Shown: in pieces, positions 8,979 through 18,402 of the stretch
Layout: each line of letters opens with the position of its first letter
How positions within the stretch are numbered: the stretch's first letter is position 1
Source: Akkermansiaceae bacterium UBA2381
Lineage (GTDB): Bacteria > Verrucomicrobiota > Verrucomicrobiia > Verrucomicrobiales > DEV007
Direction of reading: 5' to 3'
Length of the DNA stretch: 64,000 bases
Assembly (NCBI GenBank): GCA_002344215.1
Contig: DDSV01000049.1
Span: forward strand, 122,519-186,518
Program-made: the position numbers and the translations under genes
The notes under the pieces: model-generated
Database searches by the model: none
What the model saw: only the letters and a program-made list of their open reading frames with translations
Told to the model about the DNA's origin: nothing

Positions 8979-10838
8979 ATGGGAAAAATACGCCTTCTGC
9001 CCGAAGCCCTCGCCAGCCAGGTCGCCGCCGGTGAAGTGGTCGAGCGCCCTGCTTCAGTGGTGAAGGAACTCGTCGAAAACAGCATCGACGCGGGCGCAAC
9101 CACAATCGAGGTCCGGGTCCAGCGCGGAGGCATCGCTCTGATTCGCGTCACCGACGACGGCTGCGGCATGAACCGGGACGACGCCCTCATGTGCCTCGAG
9201 CGCAACGCCACCTCCAAAATCCGCACCAAGGAGGATCTTGGTGCCATTCTCACCCTCGGCTTCCGCGGGGAAGCGATGCCGAGCATCGCGAGTGTCTCGA
9301 AATTCCGCCTCACCACCCGGGAACCCGAGGCCCTCACCGGGACCGAAGTCATCGTGAACGGAGGAAAAATCGCCAGCGTCAAGGACTGTGGAGAACCTCC
9401 CGGCACCCAGATCGAGGTCCGCTCCCTCTTCTACAATCTCCCCGCCCGCCGGAAGTTCCTCCGTACCGAGACGACCGAATATTCCCACCTCGAACAGGTC
9501 ATCAAGACCCAGGCCATCGCGCACGAGAACATCCGATTTTCCCTCGTTCGGGACGACAGGCTCGCCTTCCAACTGCCTTCGACCACCAGCCTGCGCGAGC
9601 GCATTGGTGGTCTCGTCGGTGACGACCTCGCCGGACGCCTCCTTGAAATTGAGCCGACCACCCACAAGAATGTCACCGTGCGCGGCTTCATCGGTCCTCC
9701 GGGGATGGGGCGCAGCGACAAACGCCAGCAGCTCAGCTTTCTCAACGGCCGCCCCGTCGAGGCCGCGATCATCTCCCGGGGCCTGCGCGAGGGCTACCAC
9801 ACCGCCCTGATGAAAGGGCAATATCCGGTGACTTTTCTCTTCATCGAGACCGATCCCTCAGCGGTCGATGTCAACGTCCACCCGGCAAAGCGGGAGGTCC
9901 GTTTTCACGACGGCTTTTCCGTGCAGGACGCCATCATTGGCGCCGTCCAGCGCACCCTGCGCGAGCGAATGACCCGTCCCGTCTCCGGCGTCGGCTTCAC
10001 CGGGAACTTGCCCGCTCCCGAGCCGCACTCCCTCGTCGTGCAGGAGGAATTGCTCCCCGCCCACGATCGCTACACCTTGCGCAAAGACTGGGGACATTTC
10101 CCGAAAACCGATCCCGCCCCGGTGCAGCAGCCCCTCTTCACCGCGATCGAACGCGAAAGAACTGAAGCGGAGCTCGAAACCCGACAGGGTGTTGTCTCCA
10201 CTCCTACCCCCTCGAGTCCGTCGCCACCTTCTGTCCCCGTTGAAGAGAAACCAAAGGCGGCCGACTATCGAATTATCGGCGTGTTAGGAAAACTTTACGT
10301 TCTGCTCGAAGGCAAAGAAGGCCTCGTCCTCATGGATCAGCATGCCGCCCACGAGCGGGTTCTCTTCGAGGAAATGAAACGCCGCATGGAGACCGAGGGA
10401 GTGCCCTCACAGCGGCTCCTTACCCCCATCATGGTTGACCTGCCTCCACGCGACTTCGACCTCATCAGCCGGAATCTGGAAACCCTCGGAAAGCTGGGGC
10501 TTTCCGCCGAGCCCTTCGGAGGAAACACGCTCAAGATCGACGCTCTTCCTGTCTTTCTGAAAAGCGATGATCCCGAATCCTTTCTGAACGAGGTCATTAA
10601 CGAGATCCGATCCGCGAGCGACCGCATGTCGAGCCTGCGGCTCGGTGAGGACATGATCGCCACCACCGTCTGCCGACACGCCGTGAAAGCGAATGACCCT
10701 CTCCACGAGAAGGAACTGCAAAAGCTGCTCGAGGACCTCCTCGTTTGTGACATGGCCTACTGCTGCCCCCACGGAAGGCCGACCTTGATCCAGATCAATT
10801 ACGCCGAGTTGGAGCGTAAGTTCGGGCGTCGGGCGTGA
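8979..10838 (+). CDS. mutL: DNA mismatch repair protein MutL
   Basis: MutL links mismatch recognition by MutS to strand incision. The 619-residue product has the GHKL ATPase domain with ELVENSIDAGAT, TDDGCGM and GFRGEAMPSIASV, then a Pro-rich linker (about residues 400-425) and the C-terminal dimerisation domain. That domain carries the latent endonuclease motif DQHAAHERVLFEE, with supporting motifs VCRHAVK and CCPHGRP, so it belongs to the nicking MutL class found in bacteria without MutH. No mutS is in the window. The start is the ATG of MGKIRLLPEALASQVAAGEV, the universal MutL N-terminus. Confidence 0.98.
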   Translation: MGKIRLLPEALASQVAAGEVVERPASVVKELVENSIDAGATTIEVRVQRGGIALIRVTDDGCGMNRDDALMCLERNATSKIRTKEDLGAILTLGFRGEAMPSIASVSKFRLTTREPEALTGTEVIVNGGKIASVKDCGEPPGTQIEVRSLFYNLPARRKFLRTETTEYSHLEQVIKTQAIAHENIRFSLVRDDRLAFQLPSTTSLRERIGGLVGDDLAGRLLEIEPTTHKNVTVRGFIGPPGMGRSDKRQQLSFLNGRPVEAAIISRGLREGYHTALMKGQYPVTFLFIETDPSAVDVNVHPAKREVRFHDGFSVQDAIIGAVQRTLRERMTRPVSGVGFTGNLPAPEPHSLVVQEELLPAHDRYTLRKDWGHFPKTDPAPVQQPLFTAIERERTEAELETRQGVVSTPTPSSPSPPSVPVEEKPKAADYRIIGVLGKLYVLLEGKEGLVLMDQHAAHERVLFEEMKRRMETEGVPSQRLLTPIMVDLPPRDFDLISRNLETLGKLGLSAEPFGGNTLKIDALPVFLKSDDPESFLNEVINEIRSASDRMSSLRLGEDMIATTVCRHAVKANDPLHEKELQKLLEDLLVCDMAYCCPHGRPTLIQINYAELERKFGRRA

Positions 10839-10885
10839 AATCAGGACCTTGACCTGTTCCCGTCCCATCGTCATCCTACAAGTGT

Positions 10886-11980
10886 ATGAAATACCCGGTT
10901 GCCCTTTCGCTTTGCCTCGTTCTAGTCACCCCTACAATGTCAGAAGACCTCACCCTATGGATCGGAACCGGTGGTAATGGTGCCAAGGGCATCTACCGGA
11001 CCACACTCAATACGGACACCGGTAAACTCACCGAGCCCGTCGTCGCCGCCGAAATCGGAAACCCGGGTTTTCTCACGCTCAACGCGGAGAAAACGAGGCT
11101 CTATTCTCTCTGCAATATTGACGGAGGCAGCGTTGCGGCGTTCTCCATCGGTGAAGACAAATCACTAACGCTCATCAACACCCGCCCCATTGGCGATGGC
11201 GGAGCGGCCCATCTCTCTCTCGATAAAACCGGTAGGGTTCTTTTTACGGCACAGTATGGCGCCGGTTCGGTGGCCGCCTTTCCCGTCGCTGAAGACGGGA
11301 GTATCGGGGAGCGCACCGCCCTGATCAAACACAGCGGAAGCGGCCCCGATAAAACACGCCAGGAAGGTCCCCATCCCCACTCCGTGTTTGTGAGTCCGGA
11401 CAATCGATTCCTCCTTGTACCCGACCTCGGAATTGACCGGGTTGTTGTTTATGAAATCAATCACGCGAGCGCCACGCTCAAGGAACACGGCTTCGGAACC
11501 GCTGTCCCGGGCGGCGGCCCCCGGCACCTGAAATTCAGTTCCGATGGAACGAAGGTTTATGTGCTCAATGAAATGGGCATGTCACTCACCGTCTTCGACT
11601 ACGACGCAAAGGCAGGAACAATGACAGAGATTCAAACCGTCGACACTCTTCCAAAAGAGTTGTGGGAGATCCCGAACAAGGCCGCCGAGGTCCGGGTCCA
11701 TCCTGGCGGAAAATTCGTCTACGCCTCGAACCGGGGTCATGACACCATCGCTGCGTTTTCCGTCGACGAAGGAAGCGGCAAACTGACCTTTATTGAGCGA
11801 GAGCCCATTCGGGGCGCCTATCCGAGAAACTTCAATGTCGACCCCACGGGGCAATGGCTCATCGCGGCGGGACGGGCGTCTAATACACTGGCGGTTTTCA
11901 AGATCGATCCGCAAACCGGCGGGCTCATTTTCACGACTGACGTCCTTAATGTGCCGGCTCCGATTTGCCTGGAGTTTTAA
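10886..11980 (+). CDS. Exported lactonase-family beta-propeller protein
   Basis: A 364-residue protein of the 6-phosphogluconolactonase-like (Pgl/CMLE) seven-bladed propeller family. It starts with a signal peptide (about residues 1-19, MKYPVALSLCLVLVTPTMS). Blade motifs recur as in DNRFLLVPDLGIDRVVVY, GTKVYVLNEMGMSLTVFDYD and GGKFVYASNRGHDTIAAF, and the conserved PRNFNVDPTGQWLIAAGR segment is present near the end. Family members hydrolyse sugar lactones, but many exported homologues have no assigned substrate, so lactonase activity is inferred. It stands 47 nt after mutL and may be read from the same transcript, without an evident functional link. Confidence 0.88.
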   Translation: MKYPVALSLCLVLVTPTMSEDLTLWIGTGGNGAKGIYRTTLNTDTGKLTEPVVAAEIGNPGFLTLNAEKTRLYSLCNIDGGSVAAFSIGEDKSLTLINTRPIGDGGAAHLSLDKTGRVLFTAQYGAGSVAAFPVAEDGSIGERTALIKHSGSGPDKTRQEGPHPHSVFVSPDNRFLLVPDLGIDRVVVYEINHASATLKEHGFGTAVPGGGPRHLKFSSDGTKVYVLNEMGMSLTVFDYDAKAGTMTEIQTVDTLPKELWEIPNKAAEVRVHPGGKFVYASNRGHDTIAAFSVDEGSGKLTFIEREPIRGAYPRNFNVDPTGQWLIAAGRASNTLAVFKIDPQTGGLIFTTDVLNVPAPICLEF

Positions 11981-12083
11981 ATGGAGTGCGCGCGGACTGT
12001 GACGATATTTACCGGTTCGTTTTCCCGTTTTTTCTCCTTCAGCACCAAGAATCCTCTTTCACCCCGGGGGAAGCAAAAGCACC

Positions 12084-13247
12084 TCATTTTTTAGCTCCGG
12101 CCGTTGCCGATCCGGTTCCCAGATTCAGTCCGATTCCATTGGTTGCTGTCGACGTCCCGCTGCCCAGGTTGCCCGAAATGCCCTGATTGGCGGTGGCATC
12201 CCCCTCACCCACATTCGCACTGAGCCCATCGACTGCCGTCGAGTTTCCGCTCCCCAAGTTTGCGGCGAATCCATTGACCGCAGAGGTGCTTCCCGAACCG
12301 GATTCATTCACCGCATCAACCACGGAGCCGGTGAGATCTCCGGGATTCAATGAGGCCGGCTTGCCCAGGCTGACGAGAGGTTTTTTGCCACCAAGAGACA
12401 AGCCGATTCCGAGAACGCCAACAGCGAGTTCACCCTCACCTGCGCTGGTATTATCCGAGAGCACATTCAACGCAATACCGTCGCTGGCATTGGCGCTGCC
12501 TGACCCCAGATTCAGCGCGATCCCCCCGGACTCTTCACCTGCCTCGACAGGAGGTCCCGGATCGACCGCCAAAGGTGGGAGAGGCACAGAGGGAGGGTCC
12601 TTCTTGGACGGAAGCACCAGATAGGTCGAGGCGGGCGTCGGCGAAAGACCAGCCGTATAATCGGAAGGTGCCGGGGCAGGCTCCACCGAGGCTTCAACAT
12701 AGTCCCAGATCCAGGTTGACTCACTGGCATATGAGAATAGTCCCGGGCTCTCTTTCTTTTCCAACTCCTCCGACCGGGCCTCGGGTAAATCCGTCCGCAC
12801 CACAAATTCCTTGATTCCAGGAACGTTCTCCAATGACAATCGGAACTGAAAGGCAGTCTGATCCCAAACGGCTCTCAGTCCGCTCTTCCCAATATTCCCG
12901 GGAGGCAGCATCACGGCATAAAGTTGCCGGTCGATCAATGGCCCACTGGCCGCACCCACAAATCGACGCCGGTCGTCTTCGCTCAGCGTAGCCTTGAGCC
13001 GCTCAAGGACGGCCTCAGGTCCGTCAATCCCATCCGTGTTTCCGCCATTCGCCCGAAAAACGTAGAGTGCCGCGTTGATCTGCCGGACATCATTGGAAAG
13101 CTTGGCACTTCGCGAGGATTCCAACACCGAAGAAATCACCTGAAATCCCATCCACGCAAAGATCCCGAGAATAGACATACCCGTCGTTAACTCGACCAAA
13201 CTCGAAGCCCGGCACCGCCCGGGAATGCTTGGGGTGTTCAGGATCAT
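12084..13247 (-). CDS. Pseudopilin-like protein with 15-residue repeat C-terminal domain
   Basis: A 387-residue protein. The N-terminus carries a type IV prepilin-type motif: alanine before SSLVELTTGMSILGI, with glutamate at mature position 5 and a hydrophobic helix. A pseudopilin-like region (about 30-190) follows, then a Pro-rich linker. From about residue 242 the sequence falls into 15-residue units with the pattern G-(I/L/F)-x-x-N-(L/V)-G-x-G-x-(S/T/A)-x-A-x-(N/D/Q). The clearest units start at residues 242, 257, 326, 341, 356 and 371. The alternation resembles the beta-roll repeats of YadA-type adhesin heads; that is inference from pattern only. No other pilus gene is adjacent. It is probably a surface or periplasmic structural protein. 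Confidence 0.72.
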   Translation of the reverse strand: MILNTPSIPGRCRASSLVELTTGMSILGIFAWMGFQVISSVLESSRSAKLSNDVRQINAALYVFRANGGNTDGIDGPEAVLERLKATLSEDDRRRFVGAASGPLIDRQLYAVMLPPGNIGKSGLRAVWDQTAFQFRLSLENVPGIKEFVVRTDLPEARSEELEKKESPGLFSYASESTWIWDYVEASVEPAPAPSDYTAGLSPTPASTYLVLPSKKDPPSVPLPPLAVDPGPPVEAGEESGGIALNLGSGSANASDGIALNVLSDNTSAGEGELAVGVLGIGLSLGGKKPLVSLGKPASLNPGDLTGSVVDAVNESGSGSTSAVNGFAANLGSGNSTAVDGLSANVGEGDATANQGISGNLGSGTSTATNGIGLNLGTGSATAGAKK

Positions 13248-13545
13248 TCCGCATTTTTTGTATCATAACGCGCACTAATTGTCATTTTTTATGGTTATTA
13301 TATCCTTTCTCACCGCCATCGACCTCTCTTTGAGCAAACAAATAAGGTTTCAGCTGGCCTTTTCCGGGAATGAACGGCCCAAAAAGAGAAAGATTTCATC
13401 ATCCAAAACTTCGTTTACGACGAATCCTTTGGAGGAAACCTGAATCCTAATACTAAATCACTAATAATAAACGGATTACACGATTTCTCCCTAAATTCTG
13501 GTCACAGACAATCCGCATCGGACAAGAAGTCTTACATCAAATCGG

Positions 13546-14088
13546 ATGGAAAAATCGAATCCCAGCGTCTCCGAATCGAACCGTCAGAATCCACCGATAC
13601 CGCCCCGGTCTTTTTTGGCGGGTTATCCATGGTTAATTCTTTCCGCGATGGCCATCATCGCTCTTGTTGGAGCAAGGGGCTGGCATCTTTGGGTTGCCGC
13701 GAGCTCAGATTGCGACCGTCTTCTAGTTGAGGTCGACTCTTTAAGACATGAGCTGAAGGAATCGGGCCTCAACAATCTCTACGACGATCTCCGAATCTTT
13801 TCGCTGGAATCAAATCCGGAGGGAAGTGGGAAGGCTCTCCTCGCATGGAGCCAACGGAACCAAAAGGGGGTCCTGGAAATTCTTAACCTTTCACCCGGGC
13901 AGTCGTACGAACTTTGGATTGAAGATACCGACCGAGCTGAGCCGGTCAACGGCGGGACGTTTCTTCCCGAAAGCAAGGGAACACTTCGAGCACCATTTTT
14001 CCCAAGCGCGACCTTGAAAAATCCGGTCGCGTTCAACTTCAAGATTGGAGATCAACTCATCCTTTCATCATCAGATTTCGGAAAATGA
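13546..14088 (+). CDS. RskA-like (anti-sigma-K C-terminal domain) membrane protein
   Basis: A 180-residue single-pass membrane protein: a short polar N-terminus, one membrane segment (about residues 26-50, YPWLILSAMAIIALVGARGW), a short coiled coil, then a domain resembling the C-terminal region of anti-sigma-K factors. The supporting features are a KALLAWSQRN strand, a QSYELWIED segment (compare the YQLW of RskA) and a following PVNGGTFLPE. The N-terminal sigma-binding or zinc-finger part of true anti-sigma factors is absent, and no sigma gene is beside it, so a regulatory role is uncertain. It ends 12 nt before the convergent DUF1501 gene. Upstream 13248-13545 is AT-rich and holds no gene. 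Confidence 0.65.
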   Translation: MEKSNPSVSESNRQNPPIPPRSFLAGYPWLILSAMAIIALVGARGWHLWVAASSDCDRLLVEVDSLRHELKESGLNNLYDDLRIFSLESNPEGSGKALLAWSQRNQKGVLEILNLSPGQSYELWIEDTDRAEPVNGGTFLPESKGTLRAPFFPSATLKNPVAFNFKIGDQLILSSSDFGK

Positions 14089-14100
14089 GGGATATCAACT

Positions 14101-15576
14101 TTACGCCATTATCTCGTGTATCACGTGTCCTTCCACGTTCGTGAGCCGGCGCTCGATTCCATTGTGCTCGAAGGTCAGCTTCTCATGATTCAGTCCTAAC
14201 AAATGCAGAATCGTTGCATTGAAATCGTAGAGCGGATGGATATCCTTGACCGCCTTCTGCCCGAGCGGATCGGTCTCCCCGTGACTGACACCTGACTTCA
14301 CCCCGGCACCGGTCATCCAGCAGGTGAACCCGTCGGGGTTGTGATCACGGCCTTTCGCCCCCTTCTGGAAAAATGGCATGCGACCGAATTCGGTGCACCA
14401 GACGACAAGGGTATCCTCAAGAAGGCCGCGCTGTTTCAGGTCCTTGATGAGCGCGGCAGCGGGCTGATCCAGGATGGCGGCGTGGACATCGTATTGATCC
14501 TTCAACTCGCTGTGCCCGTCCCAGTTGAGCTTGCCTCCGCTCGCGTAGGCTCCGTTGAAAAGCTGCACAAACCGGACTCCCTTTTCGACGAGGCGGCGCG
14601 CGAGGATGCAATTTTTGGCGAAGGCTGCTTTGTCAGGATTGGTGCTGTCGTCGGCACCATACATCTTAAGAATGTGCGCCGGCTCGGAGTCCAGTTCGGA
14701 AATATCAGGCATGCTCAGTTGCATGCGCGCCGCGAGTTCGTAGCTGGCGATACGGGCGGCGAGCTTGCTGTCACCGGGGTTGGCCTCAAGATGACGGGCG
14801 TTCATCTTTTGCAGGAGCGATCTTGTGGCGGCGTCCTGCGCTCCTGAAACGCCCGGAGCAGCAAGGTGACGCACCGGGCTTTTCGAGCTCATCGTGGTGC
14901 CCTGAAAGGCCGCCGGCAAAAAGCCCGGACCCCAGTTGTTTGAACCGTTCTGCGGCACACCTCGCGGGTCGGGAATGGCGACGTAGGATGGCAGGTCACG
15001 GCTTTCACTTCCCAACGCGTAGGTCGCCCACGAGCCGAGACTGGGAAAGCCGTCGAGGACAAAGCCCGTCGAAAGGAAGTTCTCGGCGGGCCCGTGGGTG
15101 TTCGACTTGCTCGTGAGCGAGTGGACAAAAGCAAAGTCATCGGTGAGTTCGGCGAGATGGGGAATCATGTCGCTGACCCACTTACCGGTCTGACCCCGGC
15201 GCCGGAATTCATACTGCGGTCGGGCGAGGTTTCCGGCCGGCCCCTGAAAGGTCACCGCCGGCCCACCCGGAAGCGGTTTGTCGTCCCATTTGATGAGTTC
15301 GGGTTTGTAGTCCCAGGTCTCAAGCTGGCTCACCGCACCGGCGCAGAAGATAACAATGACATTTTTCGCCTTCGCCGGGAAGTGAGGTTGTCTCGGGGCA
15401 TAGGGCTTCGCCGGATCGATGATGGGGCCAGCCTGTGCCGCAGCCAGGAGCCCGTCCCCGCCAAGCAAATCCGCCAGCGCGATCGAACCAAGCGCGCTCG
15501 TGCTGTTGGCAAGAAAACGACGACGGTCGAGGAGAAGTCGTCCGGCGACAGAAAGGTGTTCGGCTTGGGGACTCAT
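14101..15576 (-). CDS. DUF1501 domain-containing exported protein
   Basis: A 491-residue protein of the DUF1501 family (alkaline-phosphatase/sulfatase superfamily-like fold, common in planctomycetes and verrucomicrobia, activity not established). A twin-arginine type signal with DRRRFLANS opens the protein. Family features include AKNVIVIFCAGAVSQLETWD, LVVWCTEFGRMPF and KGRDHNPDGFTCWMTGAGVK. Its ATG overlaps the TGA of the preceding PSCyt/PSD1 gene by four bases (ATGA), implying translational coupling. It is the last gene of the sigma/FecR-LamG/PSD1 operon. DUF1501 and DUF1549/DUF1553 genes are regularly paired in these phyla, which suggests a joint envelope process. Confidence 0.93.
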   Translation of the reverse strand: MSPQAEHLSVAGRLLLDRRRFLANSTSALGSIALADLLGGDGLLAAAQAGPIIDPAKPYAPRQPHFPAKAKNVIVIFCAGAVSQLETWDYKPELIKWDDKPLPGGPAVTFQGPAGNLARPQYEFRRRGQTGKWVSDMIPHLAELTDDFAFVHSLTSKSNTHGPAENFLSTGFVLDGFPSLGSWATYALGSESRDLPSYVAIPDPRGVPQNGSNNWGPGFLPAAFQGTTMSSKSPVRHLAAPGVSGAQDAATRSLLQKMNARHLEANPGDSKLAARIASYELAARMQLSMPDISELDSEPAHILKMYGADDSTNPDKAAFAKNCILARRLVEKGVRFVQLFNGAYASGGKLNWDGHSELKDQYDVHAAILDQPAAALIKDLKQRGLLEDTLVVWCTEFGRMPFFQKGAKGRDHNPDGFTCWMTGAGVKSGVSHGETDPLGQKAVKDIHPLYDFNATILHLLGLNHEKLTFEHNGIERRLTNVEGHVIHEIMA

Positions 15577-18392
15577 GGCACAAACAGAAATTCGTTGCTG
15601 TTAAAAAGGGCACGGCAAAGAGTCACGAGTCCGTGCTCGCGTACGACAGGTTCGATCTCGCGGAGTTCCTCCTCTTCGGGCAAGCGGTTCAAGGCGAGTT
15701 CGTAGGCGCGGGAAATTTGCCGGGAAGGTTCATCACCGACCTCTTTCCCGATCCGCCATGCAAAGATTTCCGCCTGTTCGAGCGTGAAGCGGCTGTTGAA
15801 CAGATTCAGTGCCTGAATCGGCGTGGTCGACTCGCGGCGGACGGCGGTGCTCTGGCCGGCATCGGGGCAGTCGAAGGCACCGAAGACGGCTTCGGTCTCG
15901 CGACGCACCTTGTGGGCGTAGATCATTCGCCTAAGACCCTCTCCAGTAAAGGACTCAACCGGATTGAATCCGCTGAGCCCTCCGCGCTGATCAAAGAGGT
16001 TGTAGCCGACTCCGTACATTTTCGGATTCAGTGTCCCGCTCACCGCAAGGATAGAATCCCGGATCGCCTCGGCCTCGAGCCGACGCGAAGGATACCGCCA
16101 GAGCAGCCTGACATCGGCGTCTTTTTCGGCTCCGTCAGGATGCGAAGCCGAACTTTGGCCGTAAGTCCGTGAGAGCACGATGAGCCGATGCATGTGTTTC
16201 ACCGACCAGCCCGAGCGGATAAACTCGTTAGCAAGCCAGTCGAGCAGTTCGGGATGCGAGGGCGGCATGCCGTTGTTTCCGAAGTCGCTTGGAGTGGGGA
16301 CAAGCCCGCTTCCAAAGTGCCCCTGCCAGATGCGGTTCACCATGACCCGGGCGGTAAGCGGATTCTCTGGATCGGCGATCCAGTCGGCGAGGACAAGTCG
16401 TCGTTTCTGCTCGGGGGTTTCCGCGGGAAGGGTGAGGTCGCCAAAGGCACCGAGCACGGCGGGCACGACGAGATCACCGGGCTGCTCCGGATCGCCGCGG
16501 TTGAGAAGATGAATCTTGTCGGGTTCCCTAAAACTTCCGGCGAAGACTTTCTGCGCGTTATTCGCTGCCTTAATCTTCGCCTCGTTCACCGCCTTTTCGC
16601 GCAGGAGCGGGGCGGCTCGCTTCGCTTCGTCGGGGGTTAGCCCGTTCAGGGAAAACTTCTCCGCGCCCGTGTCACCAGAGGGATCGAACTTCTTCCGATC
16701 ACCCGCATCGGCGACGAGGGTCCACTTCCCGGCCATGTCGCCGACCTCTATCCGGTAGTCAGTCGCGAGCCTGTCCTTGAGCTTGCCCTCGCGGTCGCGT
16801 CCCCAGACAACACGTTCGATGGCTTCCTCCTGCGCGAACTCAAGTTCGACCCAGCCTTTGCCGATCTCGCTGCCCATCCAGCTGCGCGAGTTGCCGTAAC
16901 GCCCGTCGTTGAGGAAACGCAACTCGTGCCGCTCGGCCACGCCGATATTGCCGCTCGAGGTGCGCTTCGCCCCGGCTGAATCGAGGCCGACGTTGGCGCC
17001 TTCGGTGTTGAATACCTCGAGTTCATCAATGCAGGGCTCGAGGTTGTTTGTCGCGAGAATCGTGAAACGGACCCGCTTCGCTTTGACCGGAGCAAATCGA
17101 TCTGCATTCTCGCGGGCATTGATCATGGGACGCTCGACACCGGATTTGGCGAGGGGCACAAAAGCCGCGACGGCCTTGTCGATTTCAGCCTGTCGGGCCG
17201 TCAGTCTCGTCACCTCGGCCCGCGCCGCTTCGGCCTCGGGCGTCCTTAGATCGCGGTCGGCATACTCGACTCCGGCGACAAAGGCCTGCATCGCGTAGTA
17301 ATCCTTCGCGCTGATGGGATCGAACTTGTGGTTGTGACAGCGGGCGCACCCCACGCTGAGCCCGAGGAAGGTCTGCCCGATGTTCATCACGATCTCGTCG
17401 AGAGAATCCTGACGCGCGAGTCGCTTCGAGGGCTCGTCCTTTCCGATCTGACCGGGGAGCAGAACCGAAGCCGTCACGAGGAAACCCGTCGCCGGATCCT
17501 TGCCGAAAGCGTCGCCCGCGATCTGCTCGCGGATGAACCGGTCGTAGGGAGTGTCGGCGTTGAAGGACTGGATGACGTAGTCACGGTAGGGCCAGGCGTT
17601 GGGCCGCTCGGTGTTGACTTCAAACCCGTGGGTATCGGCATAACGCACCACATCGAGCCAGTGCTGCGCCCAGCGTTCACCGTAGTGGGGGGAGTCTAAC
17701 AAAGCATCCACCACACGCTCACGGGCATCGGTCCGGTCGTCTTTCAGAAATGCGTCAAGCTCCTCCGGTGTCGGAGGCAGTCCCGTCAGTCCGAAAGTCA
17801 CTCGTCGAAGCCAGCTTGCTCCTTCAGCTGGCGGGGAGAAACTGAGATCGTTCGCCTCAAGCGCTGACAGGATAAAAGCGTCGATCGGATCCGTTTCAAG
17901 TTTCAGGTTTGAAGTTTCAAGTTTCTCTTCGATGGACGGTTTCGAAGAACTTGAAACCTGAAACTTGAAACCTGGAACCTCAGGGTTTTTGAGCGGCTTG
18001 AAACTCCAGTGATCGTTTGGATCTTTCAACGTCACCTCATCCACGCCGTCGGGCCAGATCGCTCCTTCGTTGACCCACGCGGTGAGAGTGGCAATGTCTT
18101 TTTCGGAGAGGGGGTCGCCCTTTGGCGGCATGATCTCATCCTTGTTCGTGGTCGTGAGAAATTGAATGAGCGGGCTCTCCGCCGCCTTACCGGGGATAAT
18201 GTCGGGACCGTGATTGTCTCCGCCCTTCAGCGCCGCTGCTTTCACATCAAGGCGCAGCCCCGACTTGCGCGTATCGCCGCTGTGGCAGTCGTAGCAGTGC
18301 GCTTCGAAGATGGGGCGGACGTCACGGACGAAGTCGACCTGCGCCCACGAAACGGTCGGAAGGATGTAGAGGATCACCAGGAAGTTTCGCAT
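15573..18392 (-). CDS. Exported PSCyt1/DUF1549/DUF1553 multihaem protein with discoidin-like domain
   Basis: A protein of about 939 residues. Start ATG 18392 (MRNFLVILYILP, signal peptide) is preferred; ATG 18401 is also possible. An N-terminal PSCyt1 domain has one c-haem motif (CYDCH) and the MPPKGDPLSE motif. DUF1549 (about 180-390) has a second motif, CARCHNHKFD. A region with PCIDELEVFN and GWVELEFAQEEAIERVVWGR resembles a discoidin/F5-8-type carbohydrate-binding fold. DUF1553 (PSD1) follows in the last third, with NRIWQGHFGSGLV and RRLEAEAIRDS. Function is unknown in the family; redox or glycan roles are proposed. Oddity: residues from about 140-170 are encoded by a simple repeat (GTTTCAAG-type) forming a DNA inverted repeat at 17893-17971. 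Confidence 0.92.
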   Translation of the reverse strand: MRNFLVILYILPTVSWAQVDFVRDVRPIFEAHCYDCHSGDTRKSGLRLDVKAAALKGGDNHGPDIIPGKAAESPLIQFLTTTNKDEIMPPKGDPLSEKDIATLTAWVNEGAIWPDGVDEVTLKDPNDHWSFKPLKNPEVPGFKFQVSSSSKPSIEEKLETSNLKLETDPIDAFILSALEANDLSFSPPAEGASWLRRVTFGLTGLPPTPEELDAFLKDDRTDARERVVDALLDSPHYGERWAQHWLDVVRYADTHGFEVNTERPNAWPYRDYVIQSFNADTPYDRFIREQIAGDAFGKDPATGFLVTASVLLPGQIGKDEPSKRLARQDSLDEIVMNIGQTFLGLSVGCARCHNHKFDPISAKDYYAMQAFVAGVEYADRDLRTPEAEAARAEVTRLTARQAEIDKAVAAFVPLAKSGVERPMINARENADRFAPVKAKRVRFTILATNNLEPCIDELEVFNTEGANVGLDSAGAKRTSSGNIGVAERHELRFLNDGRYGNSRSWMGSEIGKGWVELEFAQEEAIERVVWGRDREGKLKDRLATDYRIEVGDMAGKWTLVADAGDRKKFDPSGDTGAEKFSLNGLTPDEAKRAAPLLREKAVNEAKIKAANNAQKVFAGSFREPDKIHLLNRGDPEQPGDLVVPAVLGAFGDLTLPAETPEQKRRLVLADWIADPENPLTARVMVNRIWQGHFGSGLVPTPSDFGNNGMPPSHPELLDWLANEFIRSGWSVKHMHRLIVLSRTYGQSSASHPDGAEKDADVRLLWRYPSRRLEAEAIRDSILAVSGTLNPKMYGVGYNLFDQRGGLSGFNPVESFTGEGLRRMIYAHKVRRETEAVFGAFDCPDAGQSTAVRRESTTPIQALNLFNSRFTLEQAEIFAWRIGKEVGDEPSRQISRAYELALNRLPEEEELREIEPVVREHGLVTLCRALFNSNEFLFVP
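17893..17984. repeat. In-frame simple repeat with inverted arms inside the PSD1 gene
   Basis: Units of GTTTCAAGTTTCAGG type (17893-17907 and on to about 17927) face the complementary CCTGAAACTTGAAAC (17957-17971), a perfect 15-nt inverted repeat within a run of related heptamers. The segment stays in frame and encodes low-complexity FKFQVSSS and KLETSNLKLET stretches between the PSCyt1 and DUF1549 domains. Confidence 0.8.
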
Positions 18393-18402
18393 GTGAATCA
18401 TC

